A DNA stretch of 64,000 nucleotides. Source: CAYXVF01 sp964468125. Lineage in GTDB: Bacteria > Myxococcota > XYA12-FULL-58-9 > CAYXVF01. The stretch is taken from assembly GCA_964468125.1 (NCBI GenBank), contig CAYXVF010000003.1, positions 59,919 through 123,918 on the forward strand, written 5' to 3'. Positions 55,701 through 63,821 of this stretch are shown piece after piece. A model generated the notes under the pieces. That model was not told where the DNA came from. It ran no database searches and saw only the letters and a program-made list of their open reading frames with translations. Within the stretch, counting starts at the first letter, position 1; each line of letters opens with the position of its first letter. A program made the translations under genes and the position numbers.

Positions 55701-58700
55701 CCGAGGACTTGGAGGACGACGGGGAGCTCGGCCTTCAGCGCTCCTTTGATGCGCTCGTTCAGCTCCTCACGGGCCTTCAATCGAGTGGCTCGGGCGATCC
55801 GGTCGACCTGCTGATCACAACGCGCGAGCTGCTGCCAACGCCCGGTTCGTCGGTGAAGGCGCCGGAGCGTCTAGCGATGGTCGGGCCCTGCCGGGTCGTA
55901 CCGGAGGAGACCCCGGACCTCTCGGTCCGCCTGGTCGATGTGGACGTTGGCAGCGCGCTCGGCGAGCGAATCCTCGCGGAGCTCTCGGACCCCGCCAAGC
56001 CGCCGGTCGTTGCGTACCGGGGCGGCCAACGCCTCGTCCCGGCCGCATCCCCGGTCCACATCGGAGCTGCGTCGACCCGGACCGATCTCGAGGGAGCGGT
56101 GTGTCTGATCACCGGCGCCTTCGGAGGCGTGGGACGCTGCCTCGCCCGTTGGCTCGCAGATCAAGGCGCCTCGAAGCTAGCGCTGGTGTCGCGCTCCGAG
56201 GCGGGCGCGGGTGCCGAGGCGCTCTTGCAGGAGCTGGCCCAACGCGGAGCCGAGGCCTGGGTGGAAACCGCTGACGTCACCGACGCGGAGGCGATGGCCG
56301 CCGTGGTTGCGCGCACGGTCGAGCGCGCGGGACCGATCGACCACGCCTTCCACTTGGCGGGTGTTCTCGATGATCGCCTCCTCGGCCAACAGTCCCTGAA
56401 GGACATGCGCCGTGTCCTCGCTCCCAAGGTCGCGGGCACGCGGTGCCTGGACCGGGCGCTCCGGCAACACGGTCAGCGCCCGACGGTAATTCTGTTCTCG
56501 TCCGTGAGCGCGCACCTCGGAGTCCCTGGCCAAATCGCCTACTCCGGCGCGAACGCGGTGCTCGACGGCTGGGCCCATCGCCCGGTCGACGGCGAAGGCC
56601 CGAGCTTTCGCGTGGTGGATTGGGGGATGTGGGCGGAAGTTGGCATGGGCGCGATCAGCGAGCTCGATGCGGGCTCCGCAGAGGATCTCCCAAAGGCCCC
56701 CCCTCAACCCGCGCCCCATCCCATTCTGTGCAAATACGGGTCACGAAGCGACGGCGCCCATGTGTTCTGGGGAGATGTAGGAGCGGCCGATCATTGGAGC
56801 CTTCGCGACCACCATCGACGCACCGGCGGAGCGATTCTGCCAGGCACCGGCTTCGTCGATCTGATTCTGAGCTCCATGCGAATGTTGAAGCCCGAGGCCG
56901 CTGTCACCTTGGAAGGCGTCACCTTCCTGGAACCACTCAGTTTCGTCGGCGGCGAGCCGCGACGTGTGTTGCTCATCCTCACGCCGAGCGGCGAAAAATG
57001 GAACGTCGAGATCGAGAGCCTCGCCGGACGTTCGGATAGGCGCCTCCATCTCCAGGCGACCCTTCACCTGGTTGAAGGCGACGTCGCCGACGGAATCCCA
57101 GAGAAGCTCGACGGAGCTGAGGCGACCGCCTGGCGCTCCGAAGGCCATCCGCTTTTGAAGTTCGGACCCCGCTGGAGCAGTCTCGACGCTCGAGTACGAC
57201 GAGACGGTGACGTCGTGCACAATCGAGTGCGTCTCGCCGAGGCGTTCAGCGATGATCTCGAGCTCCATGCCTGGCACCCCGCGCTGACCGACGTGGCGCT
57301 CGGAGCCGGCCTCGCCGAAGAGCGCCCCGACGAGCACAGCGCGTGGATCCCCTTCTCCTACGACCGCCTCACGGTGACCCATTCACCCGGCGCGCTCCTT
57401 TGCTCACGGCTCGAGGTCCGGGAGCGCTCGCCGGACTCGATCGTCGCCGATGTCGACCTCTTCGATGCTCATCGTCGGATCGGCCGCCTGGAGGGCTATC
57501 GTTTTCGCAGGGTCGCGCTCTCGGCCGATGGGGACACAACGGCCGAGTCCTCCGATGGAGCACGCCGCCTCGCCTTGGCTCCGGACGCAGCACTCGACCT
57601 CCTCGGCGAGTTCCTGAACCTTCGTGGCCTGCCGCAGGCTTTCGCCCTTCCCGCACCGTTGGACACGCTCGAGCGCTCCTTGCGAGACGCGACGACGAAC
57701 GACGCGGCGGGCGAAGACCACGGCGACAGAGATGCCGCCCCGCGCCCTGCGCTCTCCACCGAATTCATTCCGCCGAGCTCGGCCACCGAGCGAGCCATTG
57801 CAGCGGCGTGGACGAGTCAGTTGGGCATTGACGGTGTCGGCCTCGACGACGATTTCTTCGAGCTCGGTGGCCACTCACTTCTGCTCACGCGGATCCTACA
57901 GCGGCTGCGCAAGGATGGTGGGGTCGCGGTGCCCATGAACCAAGCGTTCGACAAGCCAACCGTGCGGCGCTGGGCTGCGGCCCACGAGGCCGCGGGGCAA
58001 GCATCGGAAGAGACGGGTCGAATCACGCGAGTCGACCGAGCTCAGTTTCCTGTCGCGGCGGGGGACCTCGCGGCTCTCCCGATGTCCTTCAGCCAACGGC
58101 AGCTCTGGTATCTCCAGCGACTGAACCCCACCTGGTCGGCGTACAACATTCCGTTTGCGATCCACGTCGAGGGGGATCTTTCGGTGCCGGCACTGAGTCA
58201 GGCCTTTACCCGGATCGCCAATGAGGCCGAAGTGCTCCGCACGACCTACGGTCTCGTGGGTGGCGAGCCGCGACAGATCGTTCGCCCGCGCGTCGAGCTT
58301 CAGCTTCGGGCAGAGGACTGCACCGAATGGTCTGAGCCACGGGTCGACGAAGAGATCGCGAACGAGGCGCGTCGACCCTTCGACCTTCGCACCGATCTGC
58401 CTCAGCGTGTTCGTGTCTTGGAGCGCGGTGCAGGGCGGTACGTGGTCCTCTGGACGCTTCACCACATCGCGGTGGACCACCTGGCGGTGCTGCTTCTGGG
58501 CGATGCGCTGTCCCAGGCGTACGAGGATGAAGTGCTCGGGAGGGACACCAGAGGGAAGCTGCTAGAGGCCGAGCTGGAGTACGCGGACTACGCGGTCTGG
58601 CAGAGCGAGCAATTCACCGCCGAAGGCGCGCTCACTGAACGCATCGAGTTCTGGCGCCAACACCTCGATGGGGTTCCTCACGTGTTGGGTCTGCCCGAGG

Positions 58701-61150
58701 ATCATCCCCGAACGCCCGAGGGCTCGCTCGCAGGCGGAGAGCTGCGGGTTCGCCTCGATCCCTCGCTGCGCCAGCCACTCATGGACGCCGCCCGGGCCGC
58801 TGGCGTATCGCCATTCGTGTTTCTCCTGACCGCGTTCAAGATCACCCTTGGAGCCTACGCGGGCCGCGATGACATCATCACCGGGGTCCCCTTCGCCAAC
58901 CGACCTCGCCTCGAGCTCGAGAACGTCGTCGGGATCTTCATGAATCTGCTTCCGATCCGAGTCGGTTGGAATGAGGACACGACGGTCCGCGAGCTGCTGG
59001 GTTCGGCCGGGAGCGCGATCGCACGGGGTCAAACCCACCAGGACACCCCCTTTGAAAAGATCGTCGAGGGCCTGGAGGTTCGGCCGGACCCGGCGGTGAA
59101 CCCGCTCGTGCAGACCTGGCTCACGTTCCAGGAACCGCCGCTTCAGATCCGCCTCCCCGGCCTGTCCACCCGTACCGTCCACCCGCACAACGGCGGGGCC
59201 AAGCTCGACCTGAGCGCGTGGCTTTGGGATTCGGGGGACGTCATCGAAGGCTCCTTTGAGTTCAGCAGTGGGGTGTTCTCCCAGGACACCATCGAGCGAC
59301 TCGTCGAGCTGTTCGAGCACGTAATCGCGCAGATGATCGCTCACCCGACCGCCCGCGTCTGTGAGCTCGAGCTCCTCCCCCCGTCGCAGGCGAAGCGCAT
59401 CGAGCAGTGGCAGGGGGCCGAGGCAACACTTTCCGCCCGGACACTCAATGCCGGACTCGAGCGATCGTTTCGCGAGCATGCGGAACGCCACGCCGTTCGG
59501 GACAGCGAGCGCAGATGGACTTACGCGGAATTGGAGAAGCGGGCGGCAGCGGTGGCGCAGACCCTAGCTTCACGCGGCGTTGGCTCCGGGGATCGGGTTG
59601 GCATTTGCCTCACTCGGTCCGCCGAGCTCCTGCCCGCACTGCTCGGCGTGCTCGGGTCGGGCGCGGCATATGTTCCGTTGGATCCCAGCTTCCCCGAGGA
59701 GCGGCTCCGTCTGATCGTTGAGGATGCGTCGTGCGCGCTGACGCTCGTGGGTGCGGACACGGAAAAGCTCGCCCAGGGCCTCGGCAACGAAACGCTGCGA
59801 TTGGACACGGTTGCCCCCTCCAAGGGCCCTTTTTCCCCTGCTGAAGTCTCCGACGAGGATCCCGCGTACTTGATCTACACGTCGGGGTCGACCGGCGTGC
59901 CCAAGGGGGTGGTGGTTCCCCATCGTGCGGTCGCAAACTTCTTGGATGCGATGGCGGAGGCGCCGGGTTTGGCGCCGGAAGACGTTCTGGCCGCGGTGAC
60001 CACGCTTGCTTTCGACATTTCGGTCCTCGAGCTCTTCCTTCCTCTCTGGGTCGGGGGCGAGGTCGCGGTCCTCGAACCTCGCGCGCTGCGCAATGGACGC
60101 CTACTGGCGGGGGCGCTCGAGACGGTGGGTGCCACGGTGTTGCAGGCGACCCCGGCAACCTGGCGACTTCTCCTGCAAGCGGACGCCGAGCTGCCGGGGG
60201 TTCGGGCGCTGTGCGGCGGCGAAGCGCTGCCCGCTGACCTCGCAGATGCGCTGCCGTCTCGAGTGGGGCGACTGTTCAACATGTTCGGCCCGACGGAGAC
60301 CACCGTGTGGTCGACCTTTGGAGTCATCGAACCGAATGAGCCGGTTACGATCGGTCGACCGATCGCCAACACCCGAATCAAAATCGTCGACCCGCGGGGA
60401 CGGCCCACTCCGCTCGGTGTGCCCGGGGAGATCTGGATCGGCGGCGAGGGAGTCACCCTCGGCTATCGCAATCGGGACAATCTGACCGCGTCTCGCTTCA
60501 TAACCGACGAGTGGGGTCGTTGGTACCGCACCGGGGACCTTGGCCGATGGTTGAGCGACGGTCGCCTCCAGCACCTCGGCCGGATGGATCGCCAGCTGAA
60601 GGTTCGCGGATTCCGAATCGAGCCCGGCGACGTCGAAGCCGCGATCGGCGAAGTTGCTGGCGTCAGTGCCTGCGTGGTGAGCAGCGTCAGCTTCGGGCCC
60701 GGCGACGACCGTCTGGTCGCATACCTCATCCCGGAGGAAGGCGAAGCGCCTCCCACCTCCACGGAAGTTCGGCGTGCGCTGAGGACGCGACTCCCAGACT
60801 ACATGATCCCGAATCTGGTCGTCCCCATCACCGAAATCCCGACCCTCCCCAACGGAAAGGTGGACCTGGCCGGTCTTCCGAACCCCGCATCCACGGCGGC
60901 GCCGCACAAAGACGTCGAGCTCAGAGACGGACTGGAAGCAGACCTCGGTGCGCTCTGGGCAGAGCTGCTCAAGGCCCCGGTGGTGCGGCCCCAGGATTCC
61001 TTCTTCGATCTGGGTGGACACTCACTTCTGGCCATGCAAGTGGTGGCAGCCATGCAGGAGAAACTAGGGATCGAGGTGGCGCCGCGGTCTCTGTACTTCA
61101 TGTCGCTTCGGCAGATCGCCGAATCCGTGTCTGGGACGCCCGATGCATAG
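52760..61150 (+). CDS. Hybrid PKS-NRPS: KS-AT-KR-DH-ACP-C-A-PCP
   Basis: The 2796-residue protein starts at ATG 52760 after an AGGAGGT site. Ketosynthase: C177 (TACSTSL), H313, H353. Acyltransferase: S622 (GHSIGE) with HAFH at 718-721, predicting malonyl-CoA. Ketoreductase: ITGAFGGVG near 1117, Y1261 and an LDD motif (B-type). Dehydratase: HRRTGGAILP with H1352 and HPALTD as second acid motif, placed after KR instead of before it. ACP: S1706. C domain: HHIAVD (H1901, H1902, D1906). A domain: FDISVLE (D2419), specificity residues DILQLGMVWK, glycine-like. PCP: S2755. It would add one reduced malonyl unit (enoyl) and one glycine. No thioesterase. The stop overlaps the next gene by 8 bases. Confidence 0.93.
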   Translation: MSADNAIAVVGMSCYFPGASSPEEFWDLLSGGRESIRPVSQEELARAGVPESQRDRSDFVPVAAVLDGADTFDPSFFRLSPNEARLMDPQHRKFLECSWEALEHAGVVPGGEEAIGVFAGSGMNWYYMRNLAPNSQLVETLGHFVLRHTANDKDFLATRVSYQFDLRGPSVNIQTACSTSLVAIHKACESLLAGECDIAIAGGSTIEVPLNAGYRYREGEVQSPDGRCRPFDAAAAGTVFGSGCGAVVLRRVADALEDRQTIHAQIIGSAINNDGARKVGFLAPSLDGHADVIEEAMAVAEVEPESISLVEAHGTATRLGDPIELSAFQRAFGRVHSDRPWCAIGSVKGNIGHLDTAAGVASFIKAVLSLSKRTIPASMHFETLNPEIEHEGRPFYVPASSQAWSSVPGKPRRAGISSLGVGGTNAHVILEEWDAGGSTTRDPIAGDELFVWSARSPAALEQVIAETADFLEQHPEVDLGDVAHTLRHGRAPFEVRAFAVAGDPASLIEQLRTPPTIARSAVPANVAFLFPGQGAQFPGMAAAAYAHPVFREWFDRCAELTARAGGPDISSAIDADLREDAAASEQLQKTAVAQPALFAVELAMARALQSFGAHPSMMLGHSIGEYVAACVSGVLSLEDAVRLVVRRGALMQAMPEGSMAAVMAPLEDVKRLISAGLDIAATNAPSSTVVAGPTDEIEALGAQLGLKGIACRILHTSHAFHSRSMEEAAIAFQDEVRTVTFGEPGIPYVSNVTGSWVDGSEVSATQYWSEHIRSAVRFAEGVREILEKRPAVLVEVGPGDTLSRLAEASVADGARLPTVVHSMPSARSADFGKRPITASIGALWRAGVEVDWTSLDRDSRRKIPLPCYPFQRQRLWVEPTEAGTADAHTDDRRPMGGLFAPSWLPQPSSRGERRRPGRVWVLGDGDEIWRSVVDTLEADGWAVQKPEIGEWLAEPSSETVSGWIAELGTPTAIVLGTAYGPEDLEDDGELGLQRSFDALVQLLTGLQSSGSGDPVDLLITTRELLPTPGSSVKAPERLAMVGPCRVVPEETPDLSVRLVDVDVGSALGERILAELSDPAKPPVVAYRGGQRLVPAASPVHIGAASTRTDLEGAVCLITGAFGGVGRCLARWLADQGASKLALVSRSEAGAGAEALLQELAQRGAEAWVETADVTDAEAMAAVVARTVERAGPIDHAFHLAGVLDDRLLGQQSLKDMRRVLAPKVAGTRCLDRALRQHGQRPTVILFSSVSAHLGVPGQIAYSGANAVLDGWAHRPVDGEGPSFRVVDWGMWAEVGMGAISELDAGSAEDLPKAPPQPAPHPILCKYGSRSDGAHVFWGDVGAADHWSLRDHHRRTGGAILPGTGFVDLILSSMRMLKPEAAVTLEGVTFLEPLSFVGGEPRRVLLILTPSGEKWNVEIESLAGRSDRRLHLQATLHLVEGDVADGIPEKLDGAEATAWRSEGHPLLKFGPRWSSLDARVRRDGDVVHNRVRLAEAFSDDLELHAWHPALTDVALGAGLAEERPDEHSAWIPFSYDRLTVTHSPGALLCSRLEVRERSPDSIVADVDLFDAHRRIGRLEGYRFRRVALSADGDTTAESSDGARRLALAPDAALDLLGEFLNLRGLPQAFALPAPLDTLERSLRDATTNDAAGEDHGDRDAAPRPALSTEFIPPSSATERAIAAAWTSQLGIDGVGLDDDFFELGGHSLLLTRILQRLRKDGGVAVPMNQAFDKPTVRRWAAAHEAAGQASEETGRITRVDRAQFPVAAGDLAALPMSFSQRQLWYLQRLNPTWSAYNIPFAIHVEGDLSVPALSQAFTRIANEAEVLRTTYGLVGGEPRQIVRPRVELQLRAEDCTEWSEPRVDEEIANEARRPFDLRTDLPQRVRVLERGAGRYVVLWTLHHIAVDHLAVLLLGDALSQAYEDEVLGRDTRGKLLEAELEYADYAVWQSEQFTAEGALTERIEFWRQHLDGVPHVLGLPEDHPRTPEGSLAGGELRVRLDPSLRQPLMDAARAAGVSPFVFLLTAFKITLGAYAGRDDIITGVPFANRPRLELENVVGIFMNLLPIRVGWNEDTTVRELLGSAGSAIARGQTHQDTPFEKIVEGLEVRPDPAVNPLVQTWLTFQEPPLQIRLPGLSTRTVHPHNGGAKLDLSAWLWDSGDVIEGSFEFSSGVFSQDTIERLVELFEHVIAQMIAHPTARVCELELLPPSQAKRIEQWQGAEATLSARTLNAGLERSFREHAERHAVRDSERRWTYAELEKRAAAVAQTLASRGVGSGDRVGICLTRSAELLPALLGVLGSGAAYVPLDPSFPEERLRLIVEDASCALTLVGADTEKLAQGLGNETLRLDTVAPSKGPFSPAEVSDEDPAYLIYTSGSTGVPKGVVVPHRAVANFLDAMAEAPGLAPEDVLAAVTTLAFDISVLELFLPLWVGGEVAVLEPRALRNGRLLAGALETVGATVLQATPATWRLLLQADAELPGVRALCGGEALPADLADALPSRVGRLFNMFGPTETTVWSTFGVIEPNEPVTIGRPIANTRIKIVDPRGRPTPLGVPGEIWIGGEGVTLGYRNRDNLTASRFITDEWGRWYRTGDLGRWLSDGRLQHLGRMDRQLKVRGFRIEPGDVEAAIGEVAGVSACVVSSVSFGPGDDRLVAYLIPEEGEAPPTSTEVRRALRTRLPDYMIPNLVVPITEIPTLPNGKVDLAGLPNPASTAAPHKDVELRDGLEADLGALWAELLKAPVVRPQDSFFDLGGHSLLAMQVVAAMQEKLGIEVAPRSLYFMSLRQIAESVSGTPDA

Positions 61151-61871
61151 CCAATTCTTCGGCGCGAGAGACCGACAGCTCTACGGCGCCTACCATGCTG
61201 CGCACGGGTACAGCACGACGGTGGCGGTTATTTGTCCTCCCTGGGGCCACGAATACCTGGAGGGGCACTACACGATGAGACGGCTCGCGGACGTTTTGTC
61301 CGAATCGGGAATCCATGCTCTTCGCTTCGACTACTTCGGGACGGGCGATTCCGCCGGTTCGGGCCAGGAAACGACCTTCGAGTCGATGACCGAGGATGCG
61401 GAAACCGCGATGGATGAGGCCGTCGCCATGAGTGGCGCGACCGAATGCTTTGCGATCGGAATGCGTCTGGGAGCGAATGTGGCCCTCGGCGCAGCGGAGC
61501 GCTTTCCCGACGCATCGGGCGTCGTCCTGTGGGACCCGATTTTCGACGGAGCGCAGTGTCTTCGAGAGCTCACCGGCCGCGAACGCCCCGCGTCCGACGG
61601 GACTTTGGACATCGGCGGGTTTGCCATGTCGTCTTCGATGGCCGAAGAGCTCGAGAAGATCGCTCCGCTCGATCTCCCTTCGGCCCCGGGACTGTCCCTA
61701 TGCCACGTCTTCTTGGACCGGGGCGATCGAGCCCAACAACTCCGTGACGCCGGTTGGAGCGCAGAGGTCTATTCCGAAACGATGCCCTGGGGCGGCCACT
61801 CCGACTTCGGCAGCGTCGCCGTACCGGCGACGACCCTGCACGCCATCACGGAGGTCGTCCGTGGCGGTTGA
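61143..61871 (+). CDS. Alpha/beta-hydrolase-fold protein with atypical nucleophile elbow
   Basis: The 242-residue protein has the start of the serine-aminopeptidase-like fold (VAVICPPWGHEYLEGHYTMRRLADVLSESGIHALRFDYFGTGDS) and a late PWGGHSDFG histidine. The nucleophile elbow, normally G-x-S-x-G, reads G106-M-R108-L-G110, so the serine is absent. From memory, some exosortase-associated hydrolase-like proteins share this G-x-R-x-G change. It overlaps the PKS-NRPS stop by 8 bases, so it belongs to the cluster. It may be a non-catalytic partner of the next protein or use another residue. I see no signal peptide. Confidence 0.75.
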   Translation: MHSQFFGARDRQLYGAYHAAHGYSTTVAVICPPWGHEYLEGHYTMRRLADVLSESGIHALRFDYFGTGDSAGSGQETTFESMTEDAETAMDEAVAMSGATECFAIGMRLGANVALGAAERFPDASGVVLWDPIFDGAQCLRELTGRERPASDGTLDIGGFAMSSSMAEELEKIAPLDLPSAPGLSLCHVFLDRGDRAQQLRDAGWSAEVYSETMPWGGHSDFGSVAVPATTLHAITEVVRGG

Positions 61872-62751
61872 GTATCGTGAGGAGGTGGTCCGCTTCGGGC
61901 CTGAAGATCGGCTCTCCGGGATCAGCACCCGACCGACCACGGACGATCGAAAGATCTGGTGCGTGCTCCCCAACTCGGGGGTCGTACCGCGCAGTGGTGT
62001 CGCCCGCCTGCACGTGAACCTCGCTCGCGCGCTGGCGGAAATCGGCTTCTCGACCCTGCGCTTCGACCTCTCGGGCCTCGGTGACTCTGAACGTCCGGGG
62101 GATGGTTCTGATCCACTCGCTCAAGCACTGCTCGACCTGGAAGCCGCCCAACAGTTCGTGCGTGACTCCATGGGAAGCCAGGCCGAGGTCGTTGGGGGTC
62201 TGTGCTCCGCCGCCCACGACGCCTTCCGCTTCATGGGTACCTCTCCGACGGTTCGCGGAGTGATCGCGATCGACCTCATCTCCGAGTACGCAAACCCTCG
62301 ACACGTTCTGCAGCACTACTCGGCCCGAATCCTGAGCCCCGCGAGTTGGGCCCGGGCCGTCTCCAACCCGGTGGAAACGATCAGCACCTTGACATCGCGG
62401 CTGCAGGGCGGCGGAGGCACTGACGAGGTGGAGAAGCCGGAAACCCCTTCCGGCTGGATCGGGGTCCGTCCCGTGCTCACGAGGGACGCGCTACGCGCCG
62501 CTCTCAGCGAGGCGATCGAGCACGGCCGGGACCTGCTCTTTCTCTTTTCCGGCGGCCTCGAAGAGAACTACAACTACGACGGCCAGTTCGCCGATGTCTT
62601 CCCCGAAGAATCGAAGTCACCGCGAGTGAAGCACCGCTTCTTTCCAGAGGCGGGCCACATCTTCGACGACCTGGAGCAACAAGGCGCCTTGATCCGAGAG
62701 ATCTGCGACTGGATGGCCACCAGAGCTCGCGACTGGGTAAAGACTCCATGA
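61861..62751 (+). CDS. Second alpha/beta-hydrolase-fold protein of the cluster
   Basis: The 296-residue protein starts at GTG 61861, overlapping the previous gene by 11 bases. It carries WCVLPNSGVVPRSGVARLHVNLARALAEIGFSTLRFDLSGLGDSE (oxyanion and strand beta-4 region), an elbow G113-L-C115-S116-A-A and a late EAGHIF histidine. The usual serine position holds Cys115 with Ser116 next to it. It may be the release or off-loading enzyme, since neither synthetase has an integral thioesterase; that is an inference from position. The two neighbouring hydrolase-fold genes may form a heteromeric pair. The start is GTG because no ATG fits. Confidence 0.75.
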   Translation: MAVEYREEVVRFGPEDRLSGISTRPTTDDRKIWCVLPNSGVVPRSGVARLHVNLARALAEIGFSTLRFDLSGLGDSERPGDGSDPLAQALLDLEAAQQFVRDSMGSQAEVVGGLCSAAHDAFRFMGTSPTVRGVIAIDLISEYANPRHVLQHYSARILSPASWARAVSNPVETISTLTSRLQGGGGTDEVEKPETPSGWIGVRPVLTRDALRAALSEAIEHGRDLLFLFSGGLEENYNYDGQFADVFPEESKSPRVKHRFFPEAGHIFDDLEQQGALIREICDWMATRARDWVKTP

Positions 62752-62752
62752 C

Positions 62753-63436
62753 TCAAGACACGAACAGCTCGATGCCGCTTCGATGCTCCACCGAGTCGTT
62801 GTCGTTCCAAGCGACGGCGGCGAGGTGAGTTTCGCTTGGCCACCACTGCTCGAAGGACCATCGGCCCGGCGCCGGGTCCATTGGCGCCGACGCGCGCAGA
62901 CGGATTGCGCTGCCGTCGATCGCGAAGGACGAATCAGCGAGGTCTAGGGAGAGCCCCACGCCCAGGGCTTTCGCGTAGGCTTCCTTCAGTGTCCAGATCC
63001 GAAAGAACCTCTCCGTTTGTTGACCGTCCGTGGCCGCCTCGATCCACGCGCGCTCTTCCCGGTCGAACTGCTGCGCGACGAGAGCTCGGTCGTCTCGATG
63101 GGGCTCGAGCCGCTCGGCGTCGATCCCGACGGCGCCGGTCCGGGAGAGTGCCACCGCGCTCAGACCACGGGTATGGGTCAGATTGAACTCGATGCTCGTT
63201 CCCGGCACGTACGGCTTGCCAGACTCGGTCTTCGCTAGACGGTACGGAGCGTCCAGTACGCCGCGGAGTACCGCATGCAACAGCGCGTGCGCCGCGGTGA
63301 AGTCGCGGGCGTCAGACTCTCTCCGCAAGCGCCCGGCCCGTTGCCGTTCTTCGGGCTCGAGCAGGGCGTAGAGTTTCGCATGAAGCGGGTCGTCGGCTTC
63401 TGGGGTCGGGAACGTCCATACCACCACCTCGCTCAT
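62753..63436 (-). CDS. Sfp-type 4'-phosphopantetheinyl transferase
   Basis: The 227-residue protein has the Sfp-family motifs: FNLTHTRGLSAVAL, VGIDAE (metal-binding Asp and Glu, about 103-108) and FFRIWTLKEAYAKALGVGL (about 145-163). It transfers the phosphopantetheine arm of CoA to carrier-protein serines and would activate the two PCPs and the ACP of the neighbouring synthetases. It is convergent with the hydrolase gene (one base between stops), and its start lies 60 bases from a palindrome shared with the divergent TetR remnant, so TetR may once have controlled it. Confidence 0.92.
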   Translation of the reverse strand: MSEVVVWTFPTPEADDPLHAKLYALLEPEERQRAGRLRRESDARDFTAAHALLHAVLRGVLDAPYRLAKTESGKPYVPGTSIEFNLTHTRGLSAVALSRTGAVGIDAERLEPHRDDRALVAQQFDREERAWIEAATDGQQTERFFRIWTLKEAYAKALGVGLSLDLADSSFAIDGSAIRLRASAPMDPAPGRWSFEQWWPSETHLAAVAWNDNDSVEHRSGIELFVS

Positions 63437-63495
63437 GGGAGCATCGTAACAACGCCGAGGGCGACGGCTCCAGCGGCGCGGCCCTTGCGATACAT

Positions 63496-63509
63496 ACCAA
63501 CCGGTTGGT
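63496..63509. promoter_or_regulatory. Palindromic TetR-type operator
   Basis: ACCAACCGGTTGGT is a perfect 14-bp palindrome between the divergent phosphopantetheinyl transferase and TetR genes, 11 bases before the TetR GTG. Such sites are typical TetR autoregulatory operators. Confidence 0.65.
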
Positions 63510-63520
63510 GTGTCTCAAAC

Positions 63521-63789
63521 GTGCCGAAACGCCAGCTCGCCAAGGAAAAGCTCTTCGACGCGTCTCTGGCGCTGATCCAGGAAAAGCGGTTCTCCGCCAT
63601 GACCGTTGATGAGCTCTGCAGCCGGGCCGGCGTCACCAAGGGCGCTTTCTGTCACTACTTCGGCTCGAAGGACGAGCTCGGGGTCGCGACGCCTGTGGGG
63701 CGAGCATCAATCGCGCTCTTCTCGCCGCGCTCGGTGATACGGAGCTCGCGTTGGTGCAGGACTTTTTCACCTCTGCCTTTGATTGGTGA
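63521..63789 (+). pseudogene. TetR-family regulator, frameshifted and truncated
   Basis: From GTG 63521 the first 55 residues form a normal TetR DNA-binding domain (FDASLALIQEKRFSAMTVDELCSRAGVTKGAFCHYFGSKDELGVAT). After that the frame turns meaningless. Another frame continues plausibly, ASINRALLAALGDTELALVQDFFTSAFDW, and ends with TGA at 63787-63789, well before the length of a complete ligand domain. The gene is therefore shifted and shortened, or hit by sequence errors. The operator in front is intact. If dead, the phosphopantetheinyl transferase would lose its local repressor. Confidence 0.6.
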
Positions 63790-63821
63790 ATCGGAGTCCT
63801 GGGCGGGGAGGGGATCTACGC

